Below are positions 17,291 through 25,533 of a DNA stretch of 64,000 nucleotides, piece by piece. Each line of letters opens with the position of its first letter. Within the stretch, counting starts at the first letter, position 1. Source of the DNA: Sphaerimonospora thailandensis (GTDB taxonomy: Bacteria > Actinomycetota > Actinomycetes > Streptosporangiales > Streptosporangiaceae); NCBI RefSeq assembly GCF_016863115.1, contig NZ_BOOG01000030.1, positions 1 through 64,000 of the forward strand, read 5' to 3'. Both the position numbers and the translations under genes were made by a program. The notes under the pieces are model-generated. The model searched no databases. It was not told the DNA's origin and saw only the letters and a list, made by a program, of their open reading frames with translations.

Positions 17291-18372
17291 GTGTTCACGG
17301 CCCTGCTCATGCGGAGGACCATGACGAAGAACGGCGCGCCGACGAACGCGGTGACCACGCCGATGGGCAGCTCGGCCGGGGCGAGGACGCTGCGCGCGAT
17401 GAGATCGGCGAGCACCAGGAACGCCGCGCCCCCGACGAACGACACCGGCAGCACGATCCGGTACGACCACCCGGCGAGCCGGCGCACCACGTGCGGCACG
17501 ACGATCCCGACGAACGCGATGAGCCCGCCGACCGCCACGGCCGACGCGGTGGCGAGCGAGGCGGCGAGCAGCACGATCATGCGGGCGCGCGCCGCGTGCA
17601 GACCGAGGCTCACCGCCTCCTCCTCGCCCACCGACAGCACGTCGAGCAGCCGCCCGTGCAGCAGCAGCACGACCGTCGAGACCAGGGCATATGGCGCGAT
17701 CATCCATACGTCCTCCCAGCCGCCGCCGACGTCGCCGAGGATCCACGCGTAGATCCGCTGCAGCTCCTCCACCTTGAGCTGCTGCACGAACGTCTGGATC
17801 GCGGTGAGGAACGAGGTGACCGCGACCCCGGCCAGGACGAGTGTGGCGGCGCCCCCTCCGGCGCCCCCTCCGACACCTCCGCCGCCGCGGCCGGCCGAGC
17901 GGCCCAGGGCGTACGCCAGCAGCACCCCGCCGATCGCGCCGCTGAAAGCGGCCACCGGCACGGCGATCACCCCCACCCGGCCGCCGAGGAACACCACGAC
18001 CAGCGTCACGGTGAGCCCGGCCCCCGCGGCGGCGCCCAGCAGGTACGGATCGGCCAGGGGGTTGCGGAACACCCCCTGATATCCGGCGCCGGCGATCGCG
18101 AGCAGTCCGCCGACCATGGCGGCGATCAGCACCCGCGGGACCCGGAGCTGGAAGAGGATCCCCTGCTCGGCGGGGGTGAGCCCCGGGTCGACGGAGACGA
18201 ACGGGAGCCGGTCGAGCAGCGCCAGCGCGATGCCGCGCGGCGAGATCCCGGCGGCCCCCGTCAGCAGGCCGAGGGCCAGGCAGACGGCGAGCACGGCCGC
18301 CGCGACGAGCAGGGCGAGGCCCCGCGACCGAAGGAGCGTCACGGTCTCGTCACTCGGTCGCCGAGCCGTCAC
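17287..18372 (-). CDS. btuC: corrinoid ABC transporter permease, FecCD/BtuC family
   Basis: 361 residues, about ten membrane helices, with family motifs RVPRVLIAAMVGGLLAIAG, GYQGVFRNPLADPYLLGAAAG and GLIAFVGIVVPHVVRR. A glycine-rich loop (GRGGGGVGGGAGGGA, near residue 160) is inserted between helices and is unusual for BtuC. The GTG start at 18372 has AAGG upstream and overlaps the binding-protein gene by 23 bases. A later GTG at 18342, 7 bases after that gene's stop, is an alternative. Confidence 0.92.
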   Translation of the reverse strand: MTARRPSDETVTLLRSRGLALLVAAAVLAVCLALGLLTGAAGISPRGIALALLDRLPFVSVDPGLTPAEQGILFQLRVPRVLIAAMVGGLLAIAGAGYQGVFRNPLADPYLLGAAAGAGLTVTLVVVFLGGRVGVIAVPVAAFSGAIGGVLLAYALGRSAGRGGGGVGGGAGGGAATLVLAGVAVTSFLTAIQTFVQQLKVEELQRIYAWILGDVGGGWEDVWMIAPYALVSTVVLLLHGRLLDVLSVGEEEAVSLGLHAARARMIVLLAASLATASAVAVGGLIAFVGIVVPHVVRRLAGWSYRIVLPVSFVGGAAFLVLADLIARSVLAPAELPIGVVTAFVGAPFFVMVLRMSRAVNT

Positions 18373-19315
18373 CGGCCTTCTGCACGGCCTCGCTCACGGC
18401 CTGGGCGAGGTCGACCACCCGGGGGCCCCAGCGGGAGGCGATGTCGTCGTCGAGTTCGACGACGCGGCCGTTCTTGATCGCGGACAGACCGGACCAGCCG
18501 GGCCGCTCGGCGAGGGTCGCCGCGCTCTGGCCGCAGCACTTGGTGTCGCCGAGGAAGATGACGTCGGGGTCGGCCTTGGCGATGAACTCGGCCGACAGCT
18601 TGGGGTAGCCGCCGGCGGCGTCGGGGGCCTCGTCGGCGATGTTCTTCAGCCCGAACATGCCGTAGATCTGGCCGAGGAACGTCGTGGACGTGACCGAGTA
18701 GGGCGTGGTGTCCAGCTCGTGGTAGTAGGTCAGCCCCTTGCCCTTGGGCGCGGCGGCGATCAGTTCGTCCATCCGCCTGCTCATCCCCTGCACGACCTCC
18801 GCGGCCTTGTCGGGGTTGCCGGTGGCCGCGCCGAGGTCGGCGATCTGATCGTAGGCGTCCTCCAGCCGGTTCGCGGCCGGCTCCAGGAGCACCGGCACGC
18901 CGACCTTGCCCAGCCCGGCAACGACGCCGTTCAGGTCGTTGGCGAGCACGACCAGGTCGGGCTTGGCGGCCACGATCGCCTCGACGTTCGGCTTGAAGCC
19001 GGACAGCGACGTCTTGGGCGCCTCCGGCGGGTGGTTCGACTGGTCGTCGACCGCGGTGACCTGGCCGCCGGCGCCGATGGCGTACAGGATCTCGGTGGCG
19101 GTCGGGGAGAGCGAGACGATGCGCTCGGGCCGCTTGGCGATGGTCACCGTGCCGTTGCCGGCCTCGACGGTGACGGGGAAGGCGCCGGCGGCGGCCGATG
19201 CGGCGGGGGCGGTGGCTGCGGACGAGGGGGCGGCCGTGTCGCTCGTCTGACCGCAACCGGTCAGACCGACGACACCCAGCAGCACGCCCGCGACGGCCGC
19301 GCGTACAGGCCTCAC
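18350..19315 (-). CDS. btuF: corrinoid ABC transporter substrate-binding lipoprotein
   Basis: 321 residues with a lipoprotein signal (lipobox LTGC near residue 21) and an Ala/Ser linker, then a BtuF-like two-lobe domain: PERIVSLSPTATEILYAIG, KPDLVVLAN and a C-terminal WSGLSAIKNGRVVELD. It should capture corrinoids at the outer face of the membrane and deliver them to BtuCD. The GTG at 19315 has GGAGG 6 bases upstream. That site sits in a short CTCC-CCT-GGAG self-pairing element, in the right place for riboswitch control of translation. Confidence 0.93.
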   Translation of the reverse strand: MRPVRAAVAGVLLGVVGLTGCGQTSDTAAPSSAATAPAASAAAGAFPVTVEAGNGTVTIAKRPERIVSLSPTATEILYAIGAGGQVTAVDDQSNHPPEAPKTSLSGFKPNVEAIVAAKPDLVVLANDLNGVVAGLGKVGVPVLLEPAANRLEDAYDQIADLGAATGNPDKAAEVVQGMSRRMDELIAAAPKGKGLTYYHELDTTPYSVTSTTFLGQIYGMFGLKNIADEAPDAAGGYPKLSAEFIAKADPDVIFLGDTKCCGQSAATLAERPGWSGLSAIKNGRVVELDDDIASRWGPRVVDLAQAVSEAVQKAGDGSATE

Positions 19316-19389
19316 GAGAGAGTCCTCCAGGGGAGAGCCGGGAATCGAGAGACCCGTGAAAACGACGGATCACCCTTTTCCTCGAGGGT

Positions 19390-19510
19390 TGACGACGTCG
19401 GCGGGCCGTACAGGCGACCTGGCTCGTCCCCGGGGGCGGGGATCCACAGTTGCGGGACAGCGCCGGACTCTCACCGGACTTCGCTGCACGGCACGCGTCG
19501 GACGTACCGT
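19390..19510 (-). promoter_or_regulatory. cobalamin riboswitch controlling btuFCD-cbiZ
   Basis: On the minus strand the core reads AGTCCGGTGAGAGTCCGGCG, then CTGTCCCGCAACTGT (19480 to about 19446), followed by the B12 box GCCAGGTCGCC (19423-19413). These are the conserved class I cobalamin aptamer elements in the correct order and spacing. Outer boundaries are approximate. The aptamer ends about 75 bases before the btuF start. No strong terminator lies between them, so control of translation initiation is more likely. Adenosylcobalamin should repress. Confidence 0.95.
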
Positions 19511-19566
19511 ATCAAGCCGCCGGATCAAGCACCGTCCCAGCCCGTTTCCCGGCTCCTGGCTGCGGC

Positions 19567-19896
19567 TCAGCGGAGCTGTCGCTCCGCCTCCTCGATGACC
19601 TCCTGCAGGCGCAGGCCGTGGCGGGCGTCCAGCGGGTGCCCGCCGCCGCGGCGCACCGTGTCGGCGAACTGCCTGGCGACCTCGGGGAAGACGCCGTCGC
19701 CCAGGTCGGAGCCGAGCAGCAGGGCGCTGCCCGCCCGCCCGCTGCCGGCCAGCTCGACCGCGGCCTGCGGCCTGCGGGCCCACACGCCGGCGAGCCTCGT
19801 GTACGGCCCGGCCGCGAGCATCGGGGCGTGGACCGTGCCGGCCCACGGACCGGCTCCGACCAGTCCCACCGGCACCGGTTCCACCGCGTCCTCCAT
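19567..19896 (-). pseudogene. internally deleted Gfo/Idh/MocA oxidoreductase
   Basis: A 109-residue frame from the ATG at 19896. It opens as a normal Gfo/Idh/MocA NAD(P)-binding domain (VPVGLVGAGPWAGTVHAPML, AGVWARRPQAAVELAG) and closes as a normal C-terminus of the same family (EVARQFADTVRRGGGHPLDA, RHGLRLQEVIEEAE). The roughly 180-200 residues between, including the EKP region and catalytic His segment, are missing, and the reading frame is intact. Family members are usually about 300-350 residues. It is most simply an in-frame deletion remnant that cannot be active. Its 3' end lies just upstream of the riboswitch. Confidence 0.7.
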
Positions 19897-19939
19897 CGGG
19901 CCCCCATCGGGGCCTCCATCGCGGTCACGCGGGTGGCGA

Positions 19940-20173
19940 TCAGACGAGTAAGCCGTCGAACTCGCCGTCCTTGACGCCGAGCACGAGCGCGCGGATCTCA
20001 TCCCTGGTGTAGATCAGCGCCGGGCCCTCGGGATATCGCGAGTTCCGCACGGCGACGCCGCCGCCCGGGAGCTCGGCGAGCTCAACGCAGTTACCGGTCG
20101 AGTTGCTGTGGGCGCTCTTCCGCCACGTGACCCCGGTGAGGTCGTTTGCGGGCATCCCGTTATATGTCTGCAT
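19940..20173 (-). CDS. DUF397 domain protein
   Basis: 77 residues covering the whole DUF397 signature: WRKSAHSNSTGNCVELAEL, VAVRNSRYPEGPALIYT, and GVKDGEFD. The ATG directly abuts the TGA of the upstream XRE regulator (TGAATG), with GAGAGATG as the ribosome site, so the two are coupled. DUF397 proteins of actinomycetes pair with XRE/DUF5753 regulators and are thought to antagonise or modulate them. Confidence 0.93.
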   Translation of the reverse strand: MQTYNGMPANDLTGVTWRKSAHSNSTGNCVELAELPGGGVAVRNSRYPEGPALIYTRDEIRALVLGVKDGEFDGLLV

Positions 20174-21040
20174 TCACATCTCTCTGAGAAGTTCGCCGAG
20201 GATCTCGGCGGTGGCCCCGGGCGTGGTGCTCTCCACGCACAGCTGCTCCATGGCCGTCAGGTAGGGATCGACGTCCTCACGCTTGTCCAGATAGAGGGCG
20301 CCCCAGAGCTGCTCGACGTAGACCACGTCGGAAAGGTCGGGCTCCGGGAAACGGAGGATCGTGAAAGCGCCACCCTCGGCCGCGTGCATCCCGAAGCGGA
20401 AGGGCATCACCTGAAGAGTGATGTTGGGCAGCGTGGCCACCTCGAGCAGGTGCTGGATCTGCTCGCGCATGGTCGCCCTCCCTCCGATCGGTCGCTTCAG
20501 CGCGGCCTCGTCGATGACGGCCCACAACCTGGGCCCGTCCCTGTGCGTCAGCCGCTCCTGGCGCTGCATGCGTAGATGCACACGTTGTTCGATTACGGCA
20601 TCCGGAGCGTCCGGATACCCGAGCTGGATCACCGAGCGGGCGTACGCCGCCGTCTGCAGCAGGCCGGGCACGAACTGCACCTCGTAGGTGCGGATAACGC
20701 CGGCGGCCTCCTCCAGTCCGACGTAGGTGACGAACCAGTTCGGCAGGACCTCGCCGTACTTGTGCCACCACCCGGGCGTGTTCGCCTCGCGGACCATCTC
20801 CAGCAGGCCACGCCGTTCGTCGTCGTCGACGACGCCGTACAGCGTGAGCAGGTCTTCGACGTCACGCGTCTTGAAACCGACCCGGCCGAGCTCCATTCGG
20901 CTGATCTTGGACTCTGAGGCGCGGATGTGGAATCCCGCCTCATCGCGGGCGAGTCCCCGCTCCTCACGCAGCCGCCGAAGGCTGGCGCCGAGCATGATGC
21001 GCCGAACGGTGGAAGCCGATCCGGGCGGATCTATCGACAC
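20174..21040 (-). CDS. XRE-family regulator with DUF5753 domain
   Basis: 288 residues. The N-terminal helix-turn-helix (about 16-75) reads LGASLRRLREERGLARDEAG ... SESKISRMELGR. A C-terminal DUF5753 domain includes VQFVPGLLQTAAYARSVI and LQVMPFRFGMHAAEGGAFTI. It forms the typical actinomycete regulator plus DUF397 pair with the coupled downstream gene, and diverges from an anti-sigma-type ATPase gene, completing the three-gene arrangement common in Streptomyces-like genomes. Confidence 0.93.
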   Translation of the reverse strand: MSIDPPGSASTVRRIMLGASLRRLREERGLARDEAGFHIRASESKISRMELGRVGFKTRDVEDLLTLYGVVDDDERRGLLEMVREANTPGWWHKYGEVLPNWFVTYVGLEEAAGVIRTYEVQFVPGLLQTAAYARSVIQLGYPDAPDAVIEQRVHLRMQRQERLTHRDGPRLWAVIDEAALKRPIGGRATMREQIQHLLEVATLPNITLQVMPFRFGMHAAEGGAFTILRFPEPDLSDVVYVEQLWGALYLDKREDVDPYLTAMEQLCVESTTPGATAEILGELLREM

Positions 21041-21128
21041 GTGTTTTTCCTCCGCTTAGTGGGCTTGTTCACAGTCTGTCAAAGATCGCCCCCTTCGTCC
21101 CAGCGGTGTTTGGGGGTAACCGTAGCGC

Positions 21129-21171
21129 TTGCACACCACGCTTGCACGTGCATTCGCCCTTGCAGTTGCAC
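21129..21171. promoter_or_regulatory. cluster of TTGCA repeats, putative operator of the XRE regulator
   Basis: TTGCA begins at 21129, 21142, 21160 and 21166. The second copy lies in a perfect palindrome TGCACGTGCA (21143-21152). The cluster lies between the divergent XRE and ATPase genes, 90-130 bases upstream of the XRE start. Function as the binding site of the XRE/DUF397 system is inferred from position. Confidence 0.45.
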
Positions 21172-21194
21172 GAAGTGTCCAGCATCATGATCCC

Positions 21195-21734
21195 GTGCAG
21201 TCCACGAACCCCACTCGTGGCCAGATTCAGTGGTCGGCGCGCGACTGGTGCCCGCCGATCGGCTGGTGGCCGGAGAACGCGCGCGACCTGCTGGAACCCA
21301 TGCCTGGCCGCACCGGCACACGCATCGGCGGCAGCGCCACCTTCGTCCTGCCGCCCCTGGCGGAGTCGGTGCACTCGGCCCGCAGCTTCGCCGCGGGGAC
21401 CCTGTCCGGGTGGCACCTGACCGAGCTCCTCGACGCGATGGAGCTGGTGGTCTCGGAGCTCACCACCAACGCGCTGCGGCACGGCCTGACGCTCCTCGGA
21501 CCGGGAGACCGCCGGGACCGGGAGGTCATCCGGCTGTCCCTGATCCGGCACGGCCACCTGGTCACCTGCGCGATCACCGATCCCGGCGCGGCCGTACCGG
21601 TCATGCGCGACCCGGCGCCGTTCGAGCCGGGCGGCCTCGGACTCCACATCGTCGAGTCGCTGAGCGTGCGCTGGGGCTGGTCCGCCCTGGCCCCGCGGGG
21701 CAAGGCCGTCTGGGCCGTGCTGTCCGCCAGCTGA
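21195..21734 (+). CDS. RsbW-like ATP-binding protein (anti-sigma/HATPase_c_2)
   Basis: About 179 residues from the GTG at 21195; a TTG at 21129 is an alternative. It is a single GHKL ATPase domain with the N box ELVVSELTTNALRHG and G1/G2 boxes ITDPGAAVPV and GGLGLHIVESLSVRWGW. Such stand-alone domains phosphorylate anti-anti-sigma factors or act as regulators. No cognate sigma or STAS gene is nearby. It is divergent from the XRE/DUF397 pair, the usual genomic partner of this family. Confidence 0.87.
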   Translation: MQSTNPTRGQIQWSARDWCPPIGWWPENARDLLEPMPGRTGTRIGGSATFVLPPLAESVHSARSFAAGTLSGWHLTELLDAMELVVSELTTNALRHGLTLLGPGDRRDREVIRLSLIRHGHLVTCAITDPGAAVPVMRDPAPFEPGGLGLHIVESLSVRWGWSALAPRGKAVWAVLSAS

Positions 21735-21833
21735 CTCTCCGACGGGCAATCTGCCGCGAACTCCACCCACGGCGGGCCCGGATGTGCTGAGATCGGACCG
21801 TAACGCCCGAGCGGCATTTCCCCGGAGTCCGGT

Positions 21834-24266
21834 ATGGACGATCAGCTGGTCGGCTGGCTGTCGGCTCTCGACGAAGACAGACTCGCCCGCGTCCTGGCCA
21901 ACCGCCAGGACGCCATCGCCGCGCCCTGGCCCCGCCGCCTGGACGCCCTGGCCGTCCGCCTGACCGACGACTTCGCCGTCATGGAGGTCATGCGCGGCCT
22001 TCCCCTGCCACCCCTCGAACTGCTGCAGGCGTGCCTGGTGGTCGGCGATCGCCCGGGCGAGGACGACCTCGCCCGTTTCCTCGGCGTGCGCACCTCCGAG
22101 GTGATCCCGTGGCTCGACCACCTTTACGATCACGCCGTCGCCTGGCCCGGTCCGGACGGCCGGATCAACCTCACCCCGGCGGTGGCCCGCTGGTGGACCA
22201 CGCCGTGCGGCGTCGGCGAGCCACTCGGGGCCTACCTCGACTCCTGGCGGCTCAGCCCGGACGGACTGCGCCGCATCTGCCGCAACCTCCGGCTGCCGGT
22301 GCAGGGGAGCAAACGCCAGATGGCGGCCAGGGTCACCGCGCTGCTGAGCGACAGCGAGCGCCTCGGCGCGCTGCTCCGCCAGGCGCCGTACGGCTCGATG
22401 GAGCTGCTGGACGGCTTCGCCTGGGACGGTCCGATCCGCACCGTGTCCGGCGACCGGTTCATCACGCCGGGAACTCCGGAGAAGTGGGCGCTCGACCACG
22501 GACTGCTGTTCCGCGGACGGTGGGATCTCGCTGAGATGCCGCGGGAGGTGTCGCTGGCGCTGCGGGGTCCCGACTACCACGGCCCGTTCACGCCGTACCC
22601 ACCCGATCTCGCCACGGTCGAGACCGCTCCCGACGAGGTCGAGCACGCGATGAGCCTGGCCGCGCCGCACCTGCTCGACCGGGCCACCGCGGTGCTGGAG
22701 AACGTCGGCAAGACCCCGCTGCCGCTGCTGAAGAACGGCGGCGTCGGGGTGCGAGAGATCAAACGGCTGGCCAGGGAGACCGGCTGCTCGGAGGACGAGA
22801 CCCGGCTGCTCCTGGAGGTCTCGGCGGTCGCCCGGCTGATCGCATTGGAGGAGCATGCCGCGCACGGCGGCGGCCCGCTCCCCGTCGGTGCGGCCCCCAC
22901 GGGCACGGCGCCCGGCTGCCTGGTCGCGACCGACCGGTTCGACGCCTGGCGCCTGGAGGACGCCCCCGCCCGGTTACGCGTCCTGGTGGCCGCGTGGTGG
23001 CGCATGGAGCGGTCGTCGCTGCGCCGTGTGGAGGACCGCCACCCGACCGTTCTGGGCGACGACCCCTCCGGTGAGACGATCGCGCGGATCCGGCGGGCGG
23101 TGTTCGGCGTGCTCGCGGGGATTCCCGAGGGCCGGAGCTTCGCCACTCTGCGCGAGCTCGTACAGTCCGTCCACTGGCGGGCGCCGATGCTCGACCGGGA
23201 ACTACTGGCCGACTGCGCCCCCGCGGTCCTCGACGAGGCCCGGCTCCTCGGCCTCGCCGCCGGACGGGCGCTCACCGGCCTCGGCCGGGCGCTGGCCGCG
23301 CTGGCCTCCGTCGCCGGAGACGAGGGCCGCGCGGGCGTGCCCGAGGTCGAGCACGACCCGGCCCTGGTCGAGCGCTCCGTCACCGCGCTCGCCGCCGCCC
23401 GCCGCACCGCGCTGTTCGGCGCCGACCTGACCGCCGTCGTGACCGGGCCGCCGTCGGTCGAGCTCGCCGCCCTCCTCGACCGCGCCGCCGACCGCGAGTC
23501 CCGCGGGGCCGCCTCGGTCTGGCGGTTCAGCCCGGCGAGCGTACGACGGGCCCTGGACGCCGGGGAGACCGCCGACGACCTGCTCACCGCACTCGCCGAG
23601 GTCGGCGCCCTCCCGCAGCCGCTGGCGTACCTGATCCGGGACGTCGGCCGCCGGCACGGCGAGGTGACGGTCTCCTCGGTCGGCTGCATCATCCAGGGCT
23701 CCGATCCCGCCCTGCTGGCCGAGATCGTCGCGCACCGGAGGCTGGCCGGGCTCGGGCTGCGGCTCCTGGCTCCGACCGTGCTGGCCGGCTCCGCCTCGGC
23801 CGGGACGACGCTCGCCGCGCTGCGCAAGGCCGGGTACGCCCCGGTGTCGGCGGGCGACGAGCCCGGTGAGGGCGGGCGGCTCGTTCTGCTGCCGGGCGGG
23901 CGGGTCGCCGAGCTGGAGCGACCTGCCGTTTCCGGCGTTCCGGACGTACTGCTGGCCGAGCCGTCCCCCGACCCGCGCGAGCACGCCAGGCGTCTGCTCG
24001 CCGACGCGGGCGCCACCGGCCCTGGGCGGCAGACCTGGGCCGTCATCGGACGGATGGCCACCAGGCTGCCGGCGGCCCAGCAGTCGCTCCTGGGCTGTGT
24101 GGTGGACCGTGACGTCCGTGCCCTCATCACACTGTCCGACGGCGTCACCGCGACCATCAGCCACGGCGAGCTGCGCAGCGGCGTCCTCGACGCCTGGTGC
24201 GAGGAGGCCGGCGACTACCTGGAGTTCCCCCTCCACGAGATCGCCTCCGTCGCCACCGCCCTCTGA
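21834..24266 (+). CDS. helicase-associated domain protein (XPB/Ssl2-like C-terminal family)
   Basis: 810 residues; the ATG at 21834 has GGAG at 6-base spacing. It has no Walker motifs and so is not itself a helicase. The C-terminal part (about residues 560-700: SVWRFSPASVRRALDAGETADDL, YLIRDVGRRHGEVTV, VGCIIQGSDPALLAEI) matches the helicase conserved C-terminal family associated with XPB-type helicases. A putative SAP-like helix (LRRICRNLRLPVQGSKRQMAARV) lies near residue 145. In mycobacteria the homologue sits next to an XPB helicase gene, but none is adjacent here. It probably serves DNA repair as a helicase partner. Confidence 0.8.
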   Translation: MDDQLVGWLSALDEDRLARVLANRQDAIAAPWPRRLDALAVRLTDDFAVMEVMRGLPLPPLELLQACLVVGDRPGEDDLARFLGVRTSEVIPWLDHLYDHAVAWPGPDGRINLTPAVARWWTTPCGVGEPLGAYLDSWRLSPDGLRRICRNLRLPVQGSKRQMAARVTALLSDSERLGALLRQAPYGSMELLDGFAWDGPIRTVSGDRFITPGTPEKWALDHGLLFRGRWDLAEMPREVSLALRGPDYHGPFTPYPPDLATVETAPDEVEHAMSLAAPHLLDRATAVLENVGKTPLPLLKNGGVGVREIKRLARETGCSEDETRLLLEVSAVARLIALEEHAAHGGGPLPVGAAPTGTAPGCLVATDRFDAWRLEDAPARLRVLVAAWWRMERSSLRRVEDRHPTVLGDDPSGETIARIRRAVFGVLAGIPEGRSFATLRELVQSVHWRAPMLDRELLADCAPAVLDEARLLGLAAGRALTGLGRALAALASVAGDEGRAGVPEVEHDPALVERSVTALAAARRTALFGADLTAVVTGPPSVELAALLDRAADRESRGAASVWRFSPASVRRALDAGETADDLLTALAEVGALPQPLAYLIRDVGRRHGEVTVSSVGCIIQGSDPALLAEIVAHRRLAGLGLRLLAPTVLAGSASAGTTLAALRKAGYAPVSAGDEPGEGGRLVLLPGGRVAELERPAVSGVPDVLLAEPSPDPREHARRLLADAGATGPGRQTWAVIGRMATRLPAAQQSLLGCVVDRDVRALITLSDGVTATISHGELRSGVLDAWCEEAGDYLEFPLHEIASVATAL

Positions 24267-24373
24267 CGCCTTCTGCCGCCCCCCGCCGCGGGCGAACCCT
24301 CATTCGTGTGAGCAACTGCAAGATCACGCCCATGTTGTGGGTCAAGGAAGATCTACCGGCGGTTTGCGGTCAC

Positions 24374-24404
24374 TTGTCCCTTTTGCCGTTTCTTTCCCTA
24401 TACT
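24374..24404 (+). promoter_or_regulatory. putative promoter of the RlpA-like gene
   Basis: TTGTCC (24374-24379) and TATACT (24399-24404) are separated by 19 bases in an AT-richer patch of an otherwise GC-rich gap. It would give a leader of about 145 bases. Confidence 0.45.
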
Positions 24405-24410
24405 CATGCG

Positions 24411-24558
24411 AAACATCCGTTATTTCCGAATCAACTGCCCCGAAAAGCAACGCTGTCGCCATAGACGCGTAAAGGGAACCCTTCCCCTTCCTCTCCCAGG
24501 CCCCCGGGTGTGCCGCGGCATGCCCTCCCCCATGGGTCTGACGGGGCGAAAGGAACAC
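24411..24558 (+). other. long leader region upstream of the RlpA-like gene
   Basis: The 292-base gap at 24267-24558 holds no gene. Its second half would be the mRNA leader. It contains a small inverted repeat (AAGGG, CCCTT near 24473), a GC-rich segment that can pair with itself (CCCCCATGGGTCTGACGGGG, about 24528-24547) and an AAGGA ribosome site. It does not match any riboswitch consensus I know; c-di-AMP (ydaO) elements, common before cell-wall genes, were considered and not found. Confidence 0.35.
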
Positions 24559-25170
24559 ATGCGCAAGCAAATCCGTCAAGCGATCACCCTGACCGTCACC
24601 GGTGTCCTGCTGGCCACCGGCACCGCCGCCACCGCCCATGCGGCGGCCGGCACGCCCGTCCGGCGCCCCGCCCCCGACCAGATCCTCCCCTCCTCCACTC
24701 CGAGCCTCGCGCGGCCGCCCGCGCAGCCCTCAGCGGCGCAATCCCCGTCGCCCTCCGCCTCGGCCACCCCGGAGACCTCCCCCACCCCGGCTGCCTCTCC
24801 GACGCCCGAGCCTGAGCTTCCCTCCGGTACGGCCACAGCGACGTCTTTCTGGGACGGCGCGACCGCGTCGGGCAAGCCGATGCGGTACCGGACCATCGCC
24901 AGCCCCTACTGGCCCCTCGGCACCAAGGTGAAGATCACCTACCGGGGCAAGAGCGTCATCGGCTTCGTCGAGGACTTCGGCCCGGCCGAGTGGGCCGTCG
25001 CACAGCACGACATCCCGGCCATCGTCGACCTGTCGGAGAAGATGATGGCCGACCTCACCGGCGTCCGTTCCAACACCGTCCACGTCCGGTTCGAGGTGCT
25101 CAAGTGGGGCACCGGACGGGTCTACCGCCGCTCGGGCACCGGTTACGACCTGGCAATGGGCCGCTCCTGA
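24559..25170 (+). CDS. secreted RlpA-like double-psi beta-barrel protein
   Basis: 203 residues from the ATG at 24559 (AAGGA upstream). A signal peptide (about 1-30, cleavage near AHAAAG) and a Pro/Ser/Thr-rich linker of about 60 residues lead to a double-psi beta-barrel domain (GTATATSFWDGATASGKPMR, SPYWPLGTKVKITYRG, VEDFGPAEW, IVDLSEKMMADL). The fold is shared by RlpA and resuscitation factor/expansin-like proteins, which act on or bind peptidoglycan. Whether this one is a lytic transglycosylase is unknown. The linker suggests reach through the wall. Confidence 0.85.
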   Translation: MRKQIRQAITLTVTGVLLATGTAATAHAAAGTPVRRPAPDQILPSSTPSLARPPAQPSAAQSPSPSASATPETSPTPAASPTPEPELPSGTATATSFWDGATASGKPMRYRTIASPYWPLGTKVKITYRGKSVIGFVEDFGPAEWAVAQHDIPAIVDLSEKMMADLTGVRSNTVHVRFEVLKWGTGRVYRRSGTGYDLAMGRS

Positions 25171-25187
25171 GCGCGTAGACTGCCAGC

Positions 25188-25508
25188 GTGGCCGACCCGA
25201 AATTCGAGATCCAGATGCTCCACGACCGCGTCATGATCAGGGTCGAGCGGGATACCGAGGAACGCCGCAGCAGCGGGGGCATCGTCATCCCGGCGACCGT
25301 CAAGATGGCCAACCGGCTGGTCTGGGGCGAAGTCTGCGGAGCCGGCGTCAACGCGCGATCCGTGAAGACCGGGGACAAGGTCCTGTTCAACCCCGAGGAC
25401 CAGTACGAGGTGGAGGTGCAGGGCCAGCTCTATCTGGTGCTGCGCGAACGCGACCTGCACGCGGTGGCCACCCAGCAGACCGAACACGGCACCGGTCTCT
25501 ACCTCTGA
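25188..25508 (+). CDS. GroES-like co-chaperonin
   Basis: 106 residues, GTG start 17 bases after the preceding gene. Seen: MLHDRVMIRVE, the mobile-loop segment SSGGIVIPATVK, GEVCGAGVN, VKTGDKVLFNPEDQYEVEV and a C-terminal YLVLRERDLHAV. No groEL follows, and HSP-type CIRCE repeats are absent. It is therefore probably a divergent second GroES, as is common in actinobacteria, rather than the main groESL copy. Confidence 0.88.
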   Translation: MADPKFEIQMLHDRVMIRVERDTEERRSSGGIVIPATVKMANRLVWGEVCGAGVNARSVKTGDKVLFNPEDQYEVEVQGQLYLVLRERDLHAVATQQTEHGTGLYL

Positions 25509-25533
25509 CCTCGCCGGCCCCGGCTTCACGGCT

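Noticed and set aside
23866-24558. Upstream extension of the RlpA-like gene
   Set aside because: The extension overlaps the helicase-associated gene out of frame; a signal peptide starts precisely at the ATG at 24559 with AAGGA upstream.
24267-24558. c-di-AMP (ydaO) riboswitch before the RlpA-like gene
   Set aside because: The conserved aptamer segments were not found despite the suggestive gene context.
25188-25508. groES as part of a groESL heat-shock operon
   Set aside because: No groEL follows and no CIRCE inverted repeat is visible upstream.
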